Source: Thermofilaceae archaeon | Lineage (GTDB): Archaea; Thermoproteota; Thermoprotei; Thermofilales; Thermofilaceae | Length of the DNA: 19,052 nucleotides | Direction: 5' to 3' | Assembly: GCA_027017025.1 (NCBI GenBank) | Contig: JALURH010000239.1 | Span: 1 to 19,052 of the forward strand | In this document: positions 7,046 to 14,758 of the stretch, piece by piece | Layout: the number at the start of each line of letters is the position of its first letter | Numbering within the stretch: position 1 is the first letter of the stretch | Position numbers and translations under genes: made by a program | The notes under the pieces: generated by a model | Told to the model about the DNA's origin: nothing | Seen by the model: the letters and a program-made list of their open reading frames with translations, nothing else | The model's database searches: none

Positions 7046-8764
7046 TCACCTAATTAGGGAGAGGGTAGAAGATGCTTTAACTTTCTGCACAAGTAGGATG
7101 TTTGCTTCTCTAGGCATTCTATTAATTGGTCCAGGTGTAATCAAGATATACTGGATATTTTTATTCTCCTCTGCGAGCTTTATCACGATATCTAGTATAG
7201 CCTCCCTATTGTTTGGATCCATATGTACATCAAACTCGTCAATAGCTCTTATAGGAGACTTTATATAAGATTGTAATGCAAGCAAGAAGCACATAATAGC
7301 TGTGGTTCGTTCACCTCCACTTAGAGTATAGGGATCTAAAAGCGAGGGTTTTAGGCCCCTGAAACCGACGGTCAACTCTAAGCCTGTGTTGCTGAAGTCC
7401 TCTAGATTTATAATCCTCACATCCCCTATAGCATCAAAGCTTTGTAGGAACTGTCTATAGGTTTCAGCAACCTTCGAAATTAACGATACTAGCTTCTGCC
7501 TCCATATATTAACGCGTCTCTCCAGCTCCTCTAGGGTTCTCCTCCTATTCTGAGCTACCTCTTCCGCCCTCCTAGATAGCTCCTCGAAGGCACTACTATA
7601 CTTCTTAAAGGCGTCTACGACATTCTCAGGTATATCCCCTAAAGCGGCTATAGAGAGTTCAGTAGCTCTAATTTCTTCTTCAATCTCCCTTAGGTCTCTA
7701 GTAGATTCAATTCTACCTCCAAACTCCTGTGCTTTCCTAATTAATTCCTTTAACCTATTCCTCAGTTTTCTCTCATCCTTCAAATAATGCTCTAGTTCTC
7801 GCTCTAAGAGAGATAACTTAAACCTCACTAACTTAATGTCTGCCAATAAATTAGCGTACTCTAACCACATATTCCTGAGTAGGGAGATACCTTTCCTTAA
7901 ATCAACGATTTCTCTGACTATACTATCCTCGACCTTACTGATTTCGGGCTTTAATTTCTCTATATGTTTGGTCTTGTCAGTAAGTACTAGTTTTTCATCC
8001 TCAATTTCCCTCCTAATACCCTCTATTTCACTCAATAAATCCTTGAGTTCCCCCTCTTTATCCCTAACTATCACCCAAGCTCTTTCTCTTTTTAACAACT
8101 TAATCTTTTCTTCAAGTTCAATTTTCTTAATGTATCTATCATACATCTCTTTCCAGTAGCTTAATGCATCTTCAGCCTTAGCTAGCATTTCCCTAACTTT
8201 CTCTTCTTCCTTTTTCGTATGCTCTAATTTTGCTAGGGCAGAGAGTATCCTACTTCTATATCCTCTAAGACCTACTGCATCCTCAACTACCCGCAACTTT
8301 TCCTGCGGGGAGAGGAAAGCGAATTCTTCAACCATATTCTGGTGCATAATAATCAACATATTATCGGGGTTAAGACCTATCCTCGAGAGGTATCGGTAAA
8401 CCTCCACCTTAGGGACCGACCTACCATTTACTTCATGCCAGTATTGTCCGTCACCCCTAATATACCTGGTAAAGTATACTTCGTCGCTGCGGAACCATGG
8501 TAAAGGCCTCCTAGTCCTTACGGGCGAGTTATCTAATACAACTGTTACACGAGCAATATCCTCGCCCCTACGTATCAAATCACTAAGTTTTCTCCCCCTC
8601 TCAGTATAGGTTTGACCCAAGGCAACAGATATACCAAGTAATATGCTGGATTTCCCAGACCCATTCGGTCCAGTAATAATATTTAAACCAGGTTTAAGGG
8701 GGATCCTAGAATATCTATGGGACATAAAGTTCTCAAGTATAACTTCCTTTATTGTAGCTGGCAT
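7046..8764 (-). CDS. Hinge-less SMC-type ATPase, coalescin (ClsN)-like
   Basis: A 572-aa ABC-type ATPase of the SMC superfamily. N-terminal head: ENFMSH (11-16), Walker A GPNGSGKS (32-39), Q-loop Q142. C-terminal head: signature LSGGERTTA (481-489), Walker B IRAIDEFDVHMD (505-516) and ILITPGPI (540-547). The DEFDVHMD..NR and ITP segments closely resemble eukaryotic Smc6 (DEFDV.MD..NR, LLTPQ); the N-head segment MVEEFAFLS recalls Smc5. Between the heads there are only about 270 residues of charged coiled coil (172-440), with no globular hinge and no CxxC zinc hook; the single cysteine is C492. Canonical SMCs are about 1,100-1,200 aa. Coalescin of Sulfolobus, a crenarchaeal chromosome-organising protein, is the nearest known relative I can name. 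GGAGGT (8774-8779, complement) is its ribosome site. It heads the operon with the kleisin-like and kite-like genes. Confidence 0.93.
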   Translation of the reverse strand: MPATIKEVILENFMSHRYSRIPLKPGLNIITGPNGSGKSSILLGISVALGQTYTERGRKLSDLIRRGEDIARVTVVLDNSPVRTRRPLPWFRSDEVYFTRYIRGDGQYWHEVNGRSVPKVEVYRYLSRIGLNPDNMLIIMHQNMVEEFAFLSPQEKLRVVEDAVGLRGYRSRILSALAKLEHTKKEEEKVREMLAKAEDALSYWKEMYDRYIKKIELEEKIKLLKRERAWVIVRDKEGELKDLLSEIEGIRREIEDEKLVLTDKTKHIEKLKPEISKVEDSIVREIVDLRKGISLLRNMWLEYANLLADIKLVRFKLSLLERELEHYLKDERKLRNRLKELIRKAQEFGGRIESTRDLREIEEEIRATELSIAALGDIPENVVDAFKKYSSAFEELSRRAEEVAQNRRRTLEELERRVNIWRQKLVSLISKVAETYRQFLQSFDAIGDVRIINLEDFSNTGLELTVGFRGLKPSLLDPYTLSGGERTTAIMCFLLALQSYIKSPIRAIDEFDVHMDPNNREAILDIVIKLAEENKNIQYILITPGPINRMPREANILLVQKVKASSTLSLIR

Positions 8765-8796
8765 CCACCTAATACCTCCAGAGTAGAAAATAGTAT

Positions 8797-8812
8797 CTTT
8801 TACTAAATAAGG
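8797..8812 (-). promoter_or_regulatory. Candidate promoter of the SMC operon
   Basis: Read on the minus strand, an A/T-rich TTTAGTAAAAG element lies about 35-45 nt before the ATG at 8764, leaving room for a short leader that holds GGAGGT. The 93-nt gap from the vapC stop supports a separate promoter for the SMC operon. Confidence 0.4.
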
Positions 8813-8857
8813 TATCGGATAAAGAAAGACATAGCTAATCTAAGAGAATCTTAGAGA

Positions 8858-9253
8858 TCACTTATACCATATGGTCCTCGCACCTAATACGCTGAAATGT
8901 GGGTCATCTGATACTATAGTTGCATTACATGTAGCTGCAATAGCTGCGATAATTATATCCGCTAAGGGAACTCTAGGATTTCTGAGCGATAAATTTCCAG
9001 CTTTAAAAGCCGATTCTTCAGAGAGAAATATGACTTCGGCCCCTGCATTAATCCATGAACGCAATCTTACTCTAGCGGCTTCACCACCAATTCTTCTACC
9101 AGCAACCTTGAGGTACTCTACTAACACAATACTAGGTATATAGAGTTTCTCGCGGCGAATCCTTGCTGTAAAGAGCTTAATCCTATCTCTATCTTCTCTA
9201 GTAGGTGGGAAGGTATGAGCTATTAAAAAACGTGTATCTAGAACTAACGCCAC
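8858..9253 (-). CDS. vapC: VapC-type PIN-domain toxin (endoribonuclease)
   Basis: A 131-aa single PIN domain, the normal VapC length. The acidic metal-binding residues are in place: D6 (VLDTRFL), E46 (VLVEYLK), D99 (PLADIIIAAIA) and D116/D117 (IVSDDPHF). VapC toxins cleave RNA using Mg or Mn and are inhibited by the partner antitoxin. The start is a GTG at 9253 that overlaps the end of vapB by 10 nt; GGAGGT (9263-9268, complement) lies 9 nt before it, so a start inside vapB is well supported. Confidence 0.92.
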   Translation of the reverse strand: MALVLDTRFLIAHTFPPTREDRDRIKLFTARIRREKLYIPSIVLVEYLKVAGRRIGGEAARVRLRSWINAGAEVIFLSEESAFKAGNLSLRNPRVPLADIIIAAIAATCNATIVSDDPHFSVLGARTIWYK

Positions 9254-9465
9254 GTTTCACGTACCTCCTCAAGGTCCTCAATAATCCTCCTATACTCATC
9301 CTTTCCTACAGGAATTCCAGGTTCCGGGACATCAAGCTTACTAAAAATAATCTTCCCATTTTTCTCCTCAACGTTAAGTAAATCGCCCTCCTTTATGTTA
9401 AGAGTCTCACGGAGTTTCTTAGGTATAGTTACCTGTCCCTTTCTAGTAACCTTCACTACATACAT
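9244..9465 (-). CDS. vapB: VapB-type antitoxin, AbrB/SpoVT family
   Basis: A 73-aa protein. Residues 1-45 form a swapped-hairpin AbrB DNA-binding domain with the usual VTRKGQVTIPKKLRE core and IKEGDLLNVEE turn. The C-terminal tail (about 46-73, ending DLEEVRETWR) is acidic and probably wraps the PIN toxin. It is the first gene of the pair. The promoter allows a leaderless ATG, and a direct repeat sits between TATA and start, which fits autoregulation. Confidence 0.92.
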   Translation of the reverse strand: MYVVKVTRKGQVTIPKKLRETLNIKEGDLLNVEEKNGKIIFSKLDVPEPGIPVGKDEYRRIIEDLEEVRETWR

Positions 9466-9499
9466 CAGTACTACTCTATAGTACTACTATAAATATTTT
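9466..9499 (-). promoter_or_regulatory. vapBC promoter with a repeated operator-like element
   Basis: On the minus strand a TATA-like AAATATTTATA (about 9488-9498) lies 25-30 nt before the vapB ATG. Between it and the ATG the 9-mer AGTACTACT occurs twice on the plus strand (9467-9475 and 9480-9488), 13 nt apart start to start; each contains the palindrome AGTACT. A site overlapping TATA and the start point is where an AbrB-type antitoxin would be expected to repress. Confidence 0.5.
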
Positions 9500-9581
9500 C
9501 GCTAATTTTATCGCCTATATTGATCCAAATATATTTAGGAAATCCAGTAGACTTATAATTATAGGAAAATAAGGTGTCTCT

Positions 9582-10268
9582 ATGGTTCTTACTTTTAAAG
9601 TCTTCGAAGTCGTAGAAAAAACTGATCTTACTACTATAGCCTTAAAACTAAAAAATTATAAAATGGTTGAAGTAGAGGAAGTAAATGGAAAGGAGGTTGA
9701 AGTAGGTTTCGAAGTAACTAATCTTAGAGAAAAAGGAGGTAGCCTACTAGGTAATTTTGTTGAAAGTTTTATAGTTTCCCTGAACTATAGGGGTGTGGAC
9801 TTTAGGGCCCCAGTCTCGGTATCAACGTTCTTCGAGTTCTATGGTTATGACGGTAGACTTCTACTAATAGTAGCTGCCAAGAAGCTTAGAGCGAATAGAG
9901 TAGCTTCTATATTCTCAACTATACTATCTGCCAGGAAGGACGCTATATTGGAGGCGTGGATTCCAGCGGAGACACTTAAAGCTTTACACGAGGAGAGACC
10001 AGGGTCAGCAAAAGTGATATTCTTTGATAACGTTAAGCTACCAGGAGTTGATAAGCTTTCTCTCTATGGTGAACAATTAGCTGATACAACATTATACAAC
10101 GAGTACCTTAGGCTCGGGAAAATATGGTATGTAGTCTTCGAAGCCGAGGAAGGAATGGTTATAGGCTTAACACGTAACTGCGTAGTAACATTTTTCTCCA
10201 AGATAGATGAAGACTCGGCACTAAAATACGTAAAGGAGAAAATAATACCCTTAACGGTAAAGCCGTGA
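9582..10268 (+). CDS. Hypothetical protein, 228 aa, family not recognised
   Basis: A soluble, mostly beta-rich protein without signal peptide, membrane segment or nucleotide-binding motif. The N-terminal 80 residues alternate hydrophobic and charged residues (VEVEEVNGKEVEVGFEV) like a small beta barrel. The middle holds LLLIVAAKKLRANRVASIF (93-111), and the C-terminal part repeats the strand pattern (IWYVVFEAEEGMVIGLT). AAGGTG (9571-9576) lies 5 nt before the ATG as ribosome site. It is divergent from vapBC and convergent with the methyltransferase, so it is probably a single-gene transcript. The A/T-rich stretches at 9528-9539 and 9552-9560 are possible TATA boxes. I cannot suggest a function. 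Confidence 0.85.
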   Translation: MVLTFKVFEVVEKTDLTTIALKLKNYKMVEVEEVNGKEVEVGFEVTNLREKGGSLLGNFVESFIVSLNYRGVDFRAPVSVSTFFEFYGYDGRLLLIVAAKKLRANRVASIFSTILSARKDAILEAWIPAETLKALHEERPGSAKVIFFDNVKLPGVDKLSLYGEQLADTTLYNEYLRLGKIWYVVFEAEEGMVIGLTRNCVVTFFSKIDEDSALKYVKEKIIPLTVKP

Positions 10269-10325
10269 TTCTAAATTAACACGTAGAGAATAGGTTATTG
10301 GAACATAACAATTTCGTTAATGTAA

Positions 10326-11033
10326 TTACTCTTTCCTCGCTATAATCATCCAGCAACCACCGAATATTTTATCAACCCTTTTTTCTCTTAAAATAACTCT
10401 AAAACCTATTCTCTCAAACTCCTCTACATATTGATCTCCAGTTTTAGGCCAAGCTGGAATTATCGGAAGTACAATGTCTTTCTCCTTACCATCTACCGTC
10501 CTTATTCTATGTGTAACAGTGCTTTTAGACCTATGTCTTCCCACTAAATCTTCAAGCTTGATTTTCTCCTCACTCCCTAAATTATAGGAGAAAAATAATC
10601 CACCTACCTTAAGTACCCGATATACACCTCTAAGATATCTATATCTACACTCTTCATCAACTATCGTATGTAAACATCCTATATCTACTGCAAGACTAAA
10701 TTTCCCGTCTAAAAGGAAATCTAGATACGTTACATCACCTACAATGAACTCTATCTCCACATTCTCTCTTCTAGCTCTTACTCTAGCTTTATGAATTGCT
10801 GAGGGAGCTACATCAATCCCTATAACATTAAATCCATGTTTAGCGAGGAAAATAGAGTCACGCCCCTCCCCACAGCCTAGGTCTAAGGCCCAAACCTCCT
10901 TGGGGAAGATTTCTCTCTCGACAAACTCCACGAGAGCATATGTTGGCACTAAATCCTCCCAAAAACATGCACCTTCGCTATAAACTCTAGTATATCTCCT
11001 TCCATATGCTAATTTGTCGTAATTAAGCGGCAT
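10326..11033 (-). CDS. Class I SAM-dependent methyltransferase
   Basis: A 235-aa cytosolic methyltransferase. Motif I is ALDLGCGEGRDS (49-60), the acidic residue that binds the ribose of S-adenosylmethionine is in IGIDVAPSA (71-79), and the motif II region is VGDVTYLDF (98-106) with VDIGCLHTI after it. The GEGRDS-IFLAKHG pattern is like TehB and thiopurine-type methyltransferases, but the substrate cannot be named. The ATG at 11033 lies about 32 nt from an A/T-rich element (TTATATTTAA, 11061-11070, complement), so the transcript may be nearly leaderless. It is divergent from the MtmB-like gene with 111 nt between; shared regulation is possible but not shown. Confidence 0.9.
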   Translation of the reverse strand: MPLNYDKLAYGRRYTRVYSEGACFWEDLVPTYALVEFVEREIFPKEVWALDLGCGEGRDSIFLAKHGFNVIGIDVAPSAIHKARVRARRENVEIEFIVGDVTYLDFLLDGKFSLAVDIGCLHTIVDEECRYRYLRGVYRVLKVGGLFFSYNLGSEEKIKLEDLVGRHRSKSTVTHRIRTVDGKEKDIVLPIIPAWPKTGDQYVEEFERIGFRVILREKRVDKIFGGCWMIIARKE

Positions 11034-11144
11034 AAAATCTAAGCTATATATTACCTTAAGTTAAATATAATAATATAATAGCTCTGAATCCCTACCTAGG
11101 TATTTACCGAATACTTTTGTGTATCTATAGCTAATATTAGTTGT

Positions 11145-12512
11145 ATGAAACTACCTCCATTCTCTCTGGAGAGAAGACTTGAAGGTGCAGAGCTAGTAGA
11201 CATGAAGACTTTCGACTTAAAATATGTTTCTTCAACTATCGCTAGACTTGAGAAAGAATTCGGTATAGAATTTAACCGAAACGAGATTATTCCCAGCGAT
11301 AATACCTTACCTAAAAGGGTTTTTGAAGCTGGTTTAACCCTACTACTAGAGACGGGGATATATGTACTAGACGAGAAAAGAGTGGTGAAAGTAGATGAAG
11401 AAGAGGTAAAGGAAGCTATTGGAAACGCTAGAGATACACTTATCGTAGGCAGGGGTAAGGATTCAAGGATACTTAGGTTAAGGAGGAACGGCTTAGATGG
11501 GAAACCATTTATTTTCGGCGGCTTAGCTGGTACACCTACCCCTGAGGGGTACTTCCTGGAGAGTGTATTGTCATATGTACAGGAGCCTCTCGTAGATGCT
11601 GTGGATCATGGAAGCATAAATATAGTTAAGGGAGTGAAAGTAAGGAATCTCGCGCCAAGTGAGGCTTTAGCGACTGTAGTTGAGGTAAGCAAAGTCAAGG
11701 AGGCGTTGAGGGTGGGGGGTAGACCAGGTATGCATGTACTTGGTGCTGAAAGTAGTATTACAAGTATAGGTAGTTTATCAGCTATGGCTCTAAACCTACT
11801 TGAGGAGGGGGATGCACAGTTAGTACCAGTGTTAAACGAGCTTAAAGTTGATTTCCACCAACTAACGAAAGCAGCTATAGGGTTAATGAAGGGTATCCAT
11901 AATGCTTCTCTAGTAGATCCAATTGTAGGCGGTTTTGCTAGAGGAGCTACTGGAACAGCTATATGCTCCATAGCCGAGATACTTATAGCTCAACTAGCTT
12001 ACGGAGCTAGCTACCACCTTATACACCCTGTACACATAAGGCTTGAGGCTACAAGTGTCAGGGAGTGTATGTGGGTTGAGAGCGTAGTAGGGCTAAGTGG
12101 TTGTTTCCTCAATTCGCCTCTCGTAGGTGATATTTGGCCAGCTGCTGGCGCTGGCTCGGAGATGGTTTTCTACGAGATAGCGGCTAACACTATTGTAGCC
12201 ACGGTTTCGGGACTCAACCTACTTGGGCCTACGCCAACTGCAGGGAAAAAACCATATGGCTCTGGCCTTGAGGCAAGGTTTATGGGAGAGGTAGCTCAAG
12301 CGGTTATAAAGGAGAAATTATCTCCTGGGGACGCTAACGACATAGTCCTAGAGTTGCTCAAGAAGTATGAAACTAAATTAGGGAATCCTGAGCCAGGTAA
12401 ATCCTTCCCAGAACTATACGATTTAGCAGAGATTAAACCTAGGGAAGATTACCTCAAACTCTACAGGAAAATAAAGGCTGAACTAGGTAACTTAGGTTTG
12501 AGTATTGAATAA
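11145..12512 (+). CDS. MtmB-family (monomethylamine methyltransferase-like) protein lacking pyrrolysine
   Basis: A 455-aa protein, close to the 458 aa of methanogen MtmB, which moves a methyl group from monomethylamine to a corrinoid protein. From memory these blocks align: GIYVLDEKRVVK, FGGLAGTPT, GGRPGMHVLGAESS, LNELKVD, HPVHIRLEATSVRE, PAAGAGSEM and EARFMGEVAQA. In MtmB the residue after GRPGMGV is pyrrolysine-202, read from UAG; here it is L199, codon CTT (11739-11741). By the same alignment the active-site glutamates E229 and E259 also fall on leucines. So the fold is kept but the known catalytic set is not, and the substrate is probably different. TAG ends other genes here (helicase, vapB), so no UAG recoding is expected. 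No corrinoid-protein gene lies in the window. The start lacks a ribosome site and is probably leaderless. Confidence 0.9.
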   Translation: MKLPPFSLERRLEGAELVDMKTFDLKYVSSTIARLEKEFGIEFNRNEIIPSDNTLPKRVFEAGLTLLLETGIYVLDEKRVVKVDEEEVKEAIGNARDTLIVGRGKDSRILRLRRNGLDGKPFIFGGLAGTPTPEGYFLESVLSYVQEPLVDAVDHGSINIVKGVKVRNLAPSEALATVVEVSKVKEALRVGGRPGMHVLGAESSITSIGSLSAMALNLLEEGDAQLVPVLNELKVDFHQLTKAAIGLMKGIHNASLVDPIVGGFARGATGTAICSIAEILIAQLAYGASYHLIHPVHIRLEATSVRECMWVESVVGLSGCFLNSPLVGDIWPAAGAGSEMVFYEIAANTIVATVSGLNLLGPTPTAGKKPYGSGLEARFMGEVAQAVIKEKLSPGDANDIVLELLKKYETKLGNPEPGKSFPELYDLAEIKPREDYLKLYRKIKAELGNLGLSIE

Positions 12513-12532
12513 AGCTGGTGTTTCGGGAAAAG

Positions 12533-13510
12533 CTAGGAGAGTTCAAATTCACTTAGTGTTTTCTTAATAATTTTGAGAACATCATATACAGTTAGTGTTG
12601 CGCCACAATATTTACATACTGTTACCTCCCCTTTCCCTGGTAACCTGACTGGAGCACCACACTTAGGGCATTTAACCTCCTTAACGATTATACCCTTCTC
12701 CGAGAGTAGCTTAACAAGTTTATCGAATTCAAGCCTGATACTTACTTTAGGTCTAACTTTCTCGATGGCTTTCCTAACGGCGACCCTAAACCCAACTACA
12801 TATTTTTCGTAGGCTTCTGCAGCCAACTCGATATATTTGCTAGGTGGGGAGCCACTATACACAACATTAACGACTAAGTCTTCACCATCCACCCCGAAAT
12901 CTGCACTGATACTAAATACTCCTAGCTCAGCGTAGACAATATTGTTGGCTCTACCCGATCTCTCCCTAACCGCACCTCCAGCAGAGAAGGTGATAGATAG
13001 CGAGTGGTTAGAAACACTATATTTTATGTCTTCGAGTACAATCTCCTGGTAGATACTAGGCACCTCGTTTATAACTTCATTTAGGTATGAGGATGATTTC
13101 TCAAACCGTAGAGTCTCCCTAAAGCTCCAGGTAGTACTCGTTAGAGATAGAAGAAATATGGCTAGAACACCTAGGGAGAACATAATTGCAGCGGCTGGAG
13201 GGGAAAACGCGAAGAGTATAAAGGAAATAAATATGAGGAATATAATTAACGCTCCAGCAGACTCTGTTTTCTCCCTAAGCTTTCTTAGCGATACTTCTAG
13301 AGCCGATTCCACGCTAACCCCAGGGATTGGCCTAGTTTCGCCGAAAATAGTAACATATAGTCTCTTAATAGCGTCTTCACGCGATAATCCTTGGCTCATA
13401 AACATCTCTAGATCCTTCTTGAGGAGGGCTTCACCACCTATCTTCGAGTGCCTATACCACTCAAGCAATTCTTCATAAAGTCTTTGAGTATCCACATTTA
13501 GGCTAGACAT
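12533..13510 (-). CDS. Membrane-anchored zinc-ribbon protein, unknown function
   Basis: A 325-aa protein. Residues 1-80 are soluble and helical; two membrane segments follow at about 86-103 and 107-123 (LIIFLIFISFILFAF and ALIFSL-type hydrophobic stretches). A soluble domain of alternating strands runs about 140-240, and a C-terminal zinc ribbon has Cys pairs C281/C284 (CPKCG) and C299/C302 (CKYCG). Both large soluble parts should face the cytoplasm if the two segments form a hairpin. I know no function. A TATA-like stretch (about 13536-13553, complement) is 25-40 nt before the ATG. It converges on the MtmB-like gene with only 20 nt between them. Confidence 0.85.
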   Translation of the reverse strand: MSSLNVDTQRLYEELLEWYRHSKIGGEALLKKDLEMFMSQGLSREDAIKRLYVTIFGETRPIPGVSVESALEVSLRKLREKTESAGALIIFLIFISFILFAFSPPAAAIMFSLGVLAIFLLSLTSTTWSFRETLRFEKSSSYLNEVINEVPSIYQEIVLEDIKYSVSNHSLSITFSAGGAVRERSGRANNIVYAELGVFSISADFGVDGEDLVVNVVYSGSPPSKYIELAAEAYEKYVVGFRVAVRKAIEKVRPKVSIRLEFDKLVKLLSEKGIIVKEVKCPKCGAPVRLPGKGEVTVCKYCGATLTVYDVLKIIKKTLSEFELS

Positions 13511-13627
13511 TCATGTATTTCATAATAGAAGACCTAGATAAATATTTAATATAAAGACTGATAAGACCTAGAACCTTAAAAATATGTTAAGAAACTTATA
13601 CTCGTATTAGGACTCTAGTACCAGTGG

Positions 13628-13639
13628 TTACTTAAGTAA
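13628..13639. promoter_or_regulatory. 12-bp perfect palindrome upstream of the zinc-ribbon gene
   Basis: TTACTTAAGTAA lies about 118 nt before the zinc-ribbon gene start and about 80 nt past the end of the HTH/DUF4443-like gene. It could be a regulator site. The remainder of 13511-13719 is A/T-rich and shows no gene. Confidence 0.25.
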
Positions 13640-13719
13640 AACTAATAGTTTATCCCTTACTACATATGCAATCCACTACATTTTTAACAGAATGGGTAAA
13701 GGGGGATAAACGCTTAGTT

Positions 13720-14313
13720 CTAAATTCTGCTAGCGGCTATAGCCGCCTTTAACCCACCAATCAATGCTCCACTAAACCTTCTGGAATAGGATAATATTAT
13801 TATATCTCCATCCAGCACACTAAATATACTTATAAGCTGATTCTCAAGTCTAGGGAAATATTTCCCTACGGTACCTAAGTCTGGAGGCAATATAAGCTTA
13901 CCTTCCTCAACCCTTATTATAAGTGCACCGTCTGCACCGCCTCTAACTGCTTCGTCACGTATATCTAAAATCCTACTGAGGGAGGCGTTCCTTAGGAGGA
14001 AGCCTATACCCTCACAGTCTTCACATATCTCTCTAGTATCAAAGAGGCTAACAGAGAATATGTTATTTAGTGAAAAATAGTTTCTCAAGTACTCTAAACC
14101 ATCTCTACTTAGGGCTTCTCCGCCACGCTTAGTGTCTATAAGGTTCATTTCACTAAGTTCCTTTATGATACGCTTTACCTTACCCTCACCTATACCGAGG
14201 TAGTTACTTATCTGTCTCCTCCCCAACCTTCCTAGGAGATATAAGAGGAGTAGTAGGAGAATCCACTCCTCCCTTGGCTCCTCCAAGCTATCCTGATGTC
14301 TTCCAGTGCTCAT
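13720..14313 (-). CDS. Winged-helix regulator-like protein, DUF4443-like
   Basis: A 197-aa protein with an N-terminal winged helix (about 18-75: LGRRQISNYLGIGEGKVKRI, then an LIDTKRGGEAL wing) and a second domain (about 80-197) containing CxxC at C97/C100, the segment RDEAVRGGADGALII and LPPDLGTVGKYF. From memory this pairing matches archaeal DUF4443 proteins; no ligand is known to me. The ATG overlaps the DUF4430 gene by 26 nt and has a GGAG site just before it (TGGAGATATG). Being co-transcribed with the ECF component suggests that it regulates uptake of the transported compound, possibly with the second domain as sensor. That is inference. Confidence 0.8.
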   Translation of the reverse strand: MSTGRHQDSLEEPREEWILLLLLLYLLGRLGRRQISNYLGIGEGKVKRIIKELSEMNLIDTKRGGEALSRDGLEYLRNYFSLNNIFSVSLFDTREICEDCEGIGFLLRNASLSRILDIRDEAVRGGADGALIIRVEEGKLILPPDLGTVGKYFPRLENQLISIFSVLDGDIIILSYSRRFSGALIGGLKAAIAASRI

Positions 14314-14758
14314 ATCTCCAGAGTATTATTTGACCATTTGATAAGATATACTTATCCGCTGCCACCGGTCCATACTCGAGTTTACCCGATGTAGCGTTAT
14401 ATAAGTACCACATCCACGAATACCCCTCTTTCTTGGAGAGTATTTTCTCCCTATGCCCATTGATTGACACGACGTAGGCGCCGAACTGGCCATACGTGTA
14501 CTCTACGCGGCTTACACTAGTTAACGCCGACAAAACAGTACTCCTAGCTGGGAGTACTGTCCCATTAAACCACTGCTTAGTTCCATTACCATAATCTATG
14601 CCGATATTAACCATGATTACCTTACCCGAGAGACTACTATATAATCTCCTGTATGTGGAGTACTCATTGTAGTAGTACACCGCTAAAGTTGTACCTATAA
14701 TAGCCCACACCAGCAGTAAACCCATTATAACGCTAGTTAAACCTATTTTCGCCCTCAT
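14288..14758 (-). CDS. Membrane-anchored DUF4430 (transcobalamin C-domain-like) protein
   Basis: A 156-aa protein with one N-terminal membrane segment or signal anchor (about 5-28), so most of it lies outside the membrane. The domain at about 46-150 has the DUF4430 pattern: SINGHRE, YSWMWYLYN, LEYGPVAADKYIL and GQIILWRYE. DUF4430 resembles the vitamin-B12-binding beta domain of transcobalamin, and such proteins often neighbour ECF transporter S components. It overlaps the ECF gene by 26 nt; AAGGGG about 8 nt before ATG 14758 is the ribosome site. A role in capturing a corrinoid for the transporter is likely but inferred. Confidence 0.88.
   Translation of the reverse strand: MRAKIGLTSVIMGLLLVWAIIGTTLAVYYYNEYSTYRRLYSSLSGKVIMVNIGIDYGNGTKQWFNGTVLPARSTVLSALTSVSRVEYTYGQFGAYVVSINGHREKILSKKEGYSWMWYLYNATSGKLEYGPVAADKYILSNGQIILWRYEHWKTSG

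Noticed and set aside
7046..8764. Rad50/SbcC as an identity for the SMC-like ATPase
   Set aside because: There is no CxxC zinc hook, the coiled coil is too short, there is no Mre11 neighbour, and the Walker B/D-loop region is of SMC (Smc6-like) type.
11145..12512. A pyrrolysine-containing MtmB with an in-frame UAG
   Set aside because: The whole frame is open without TAG, and the pyrrolysine position is a CTT leucine codon.
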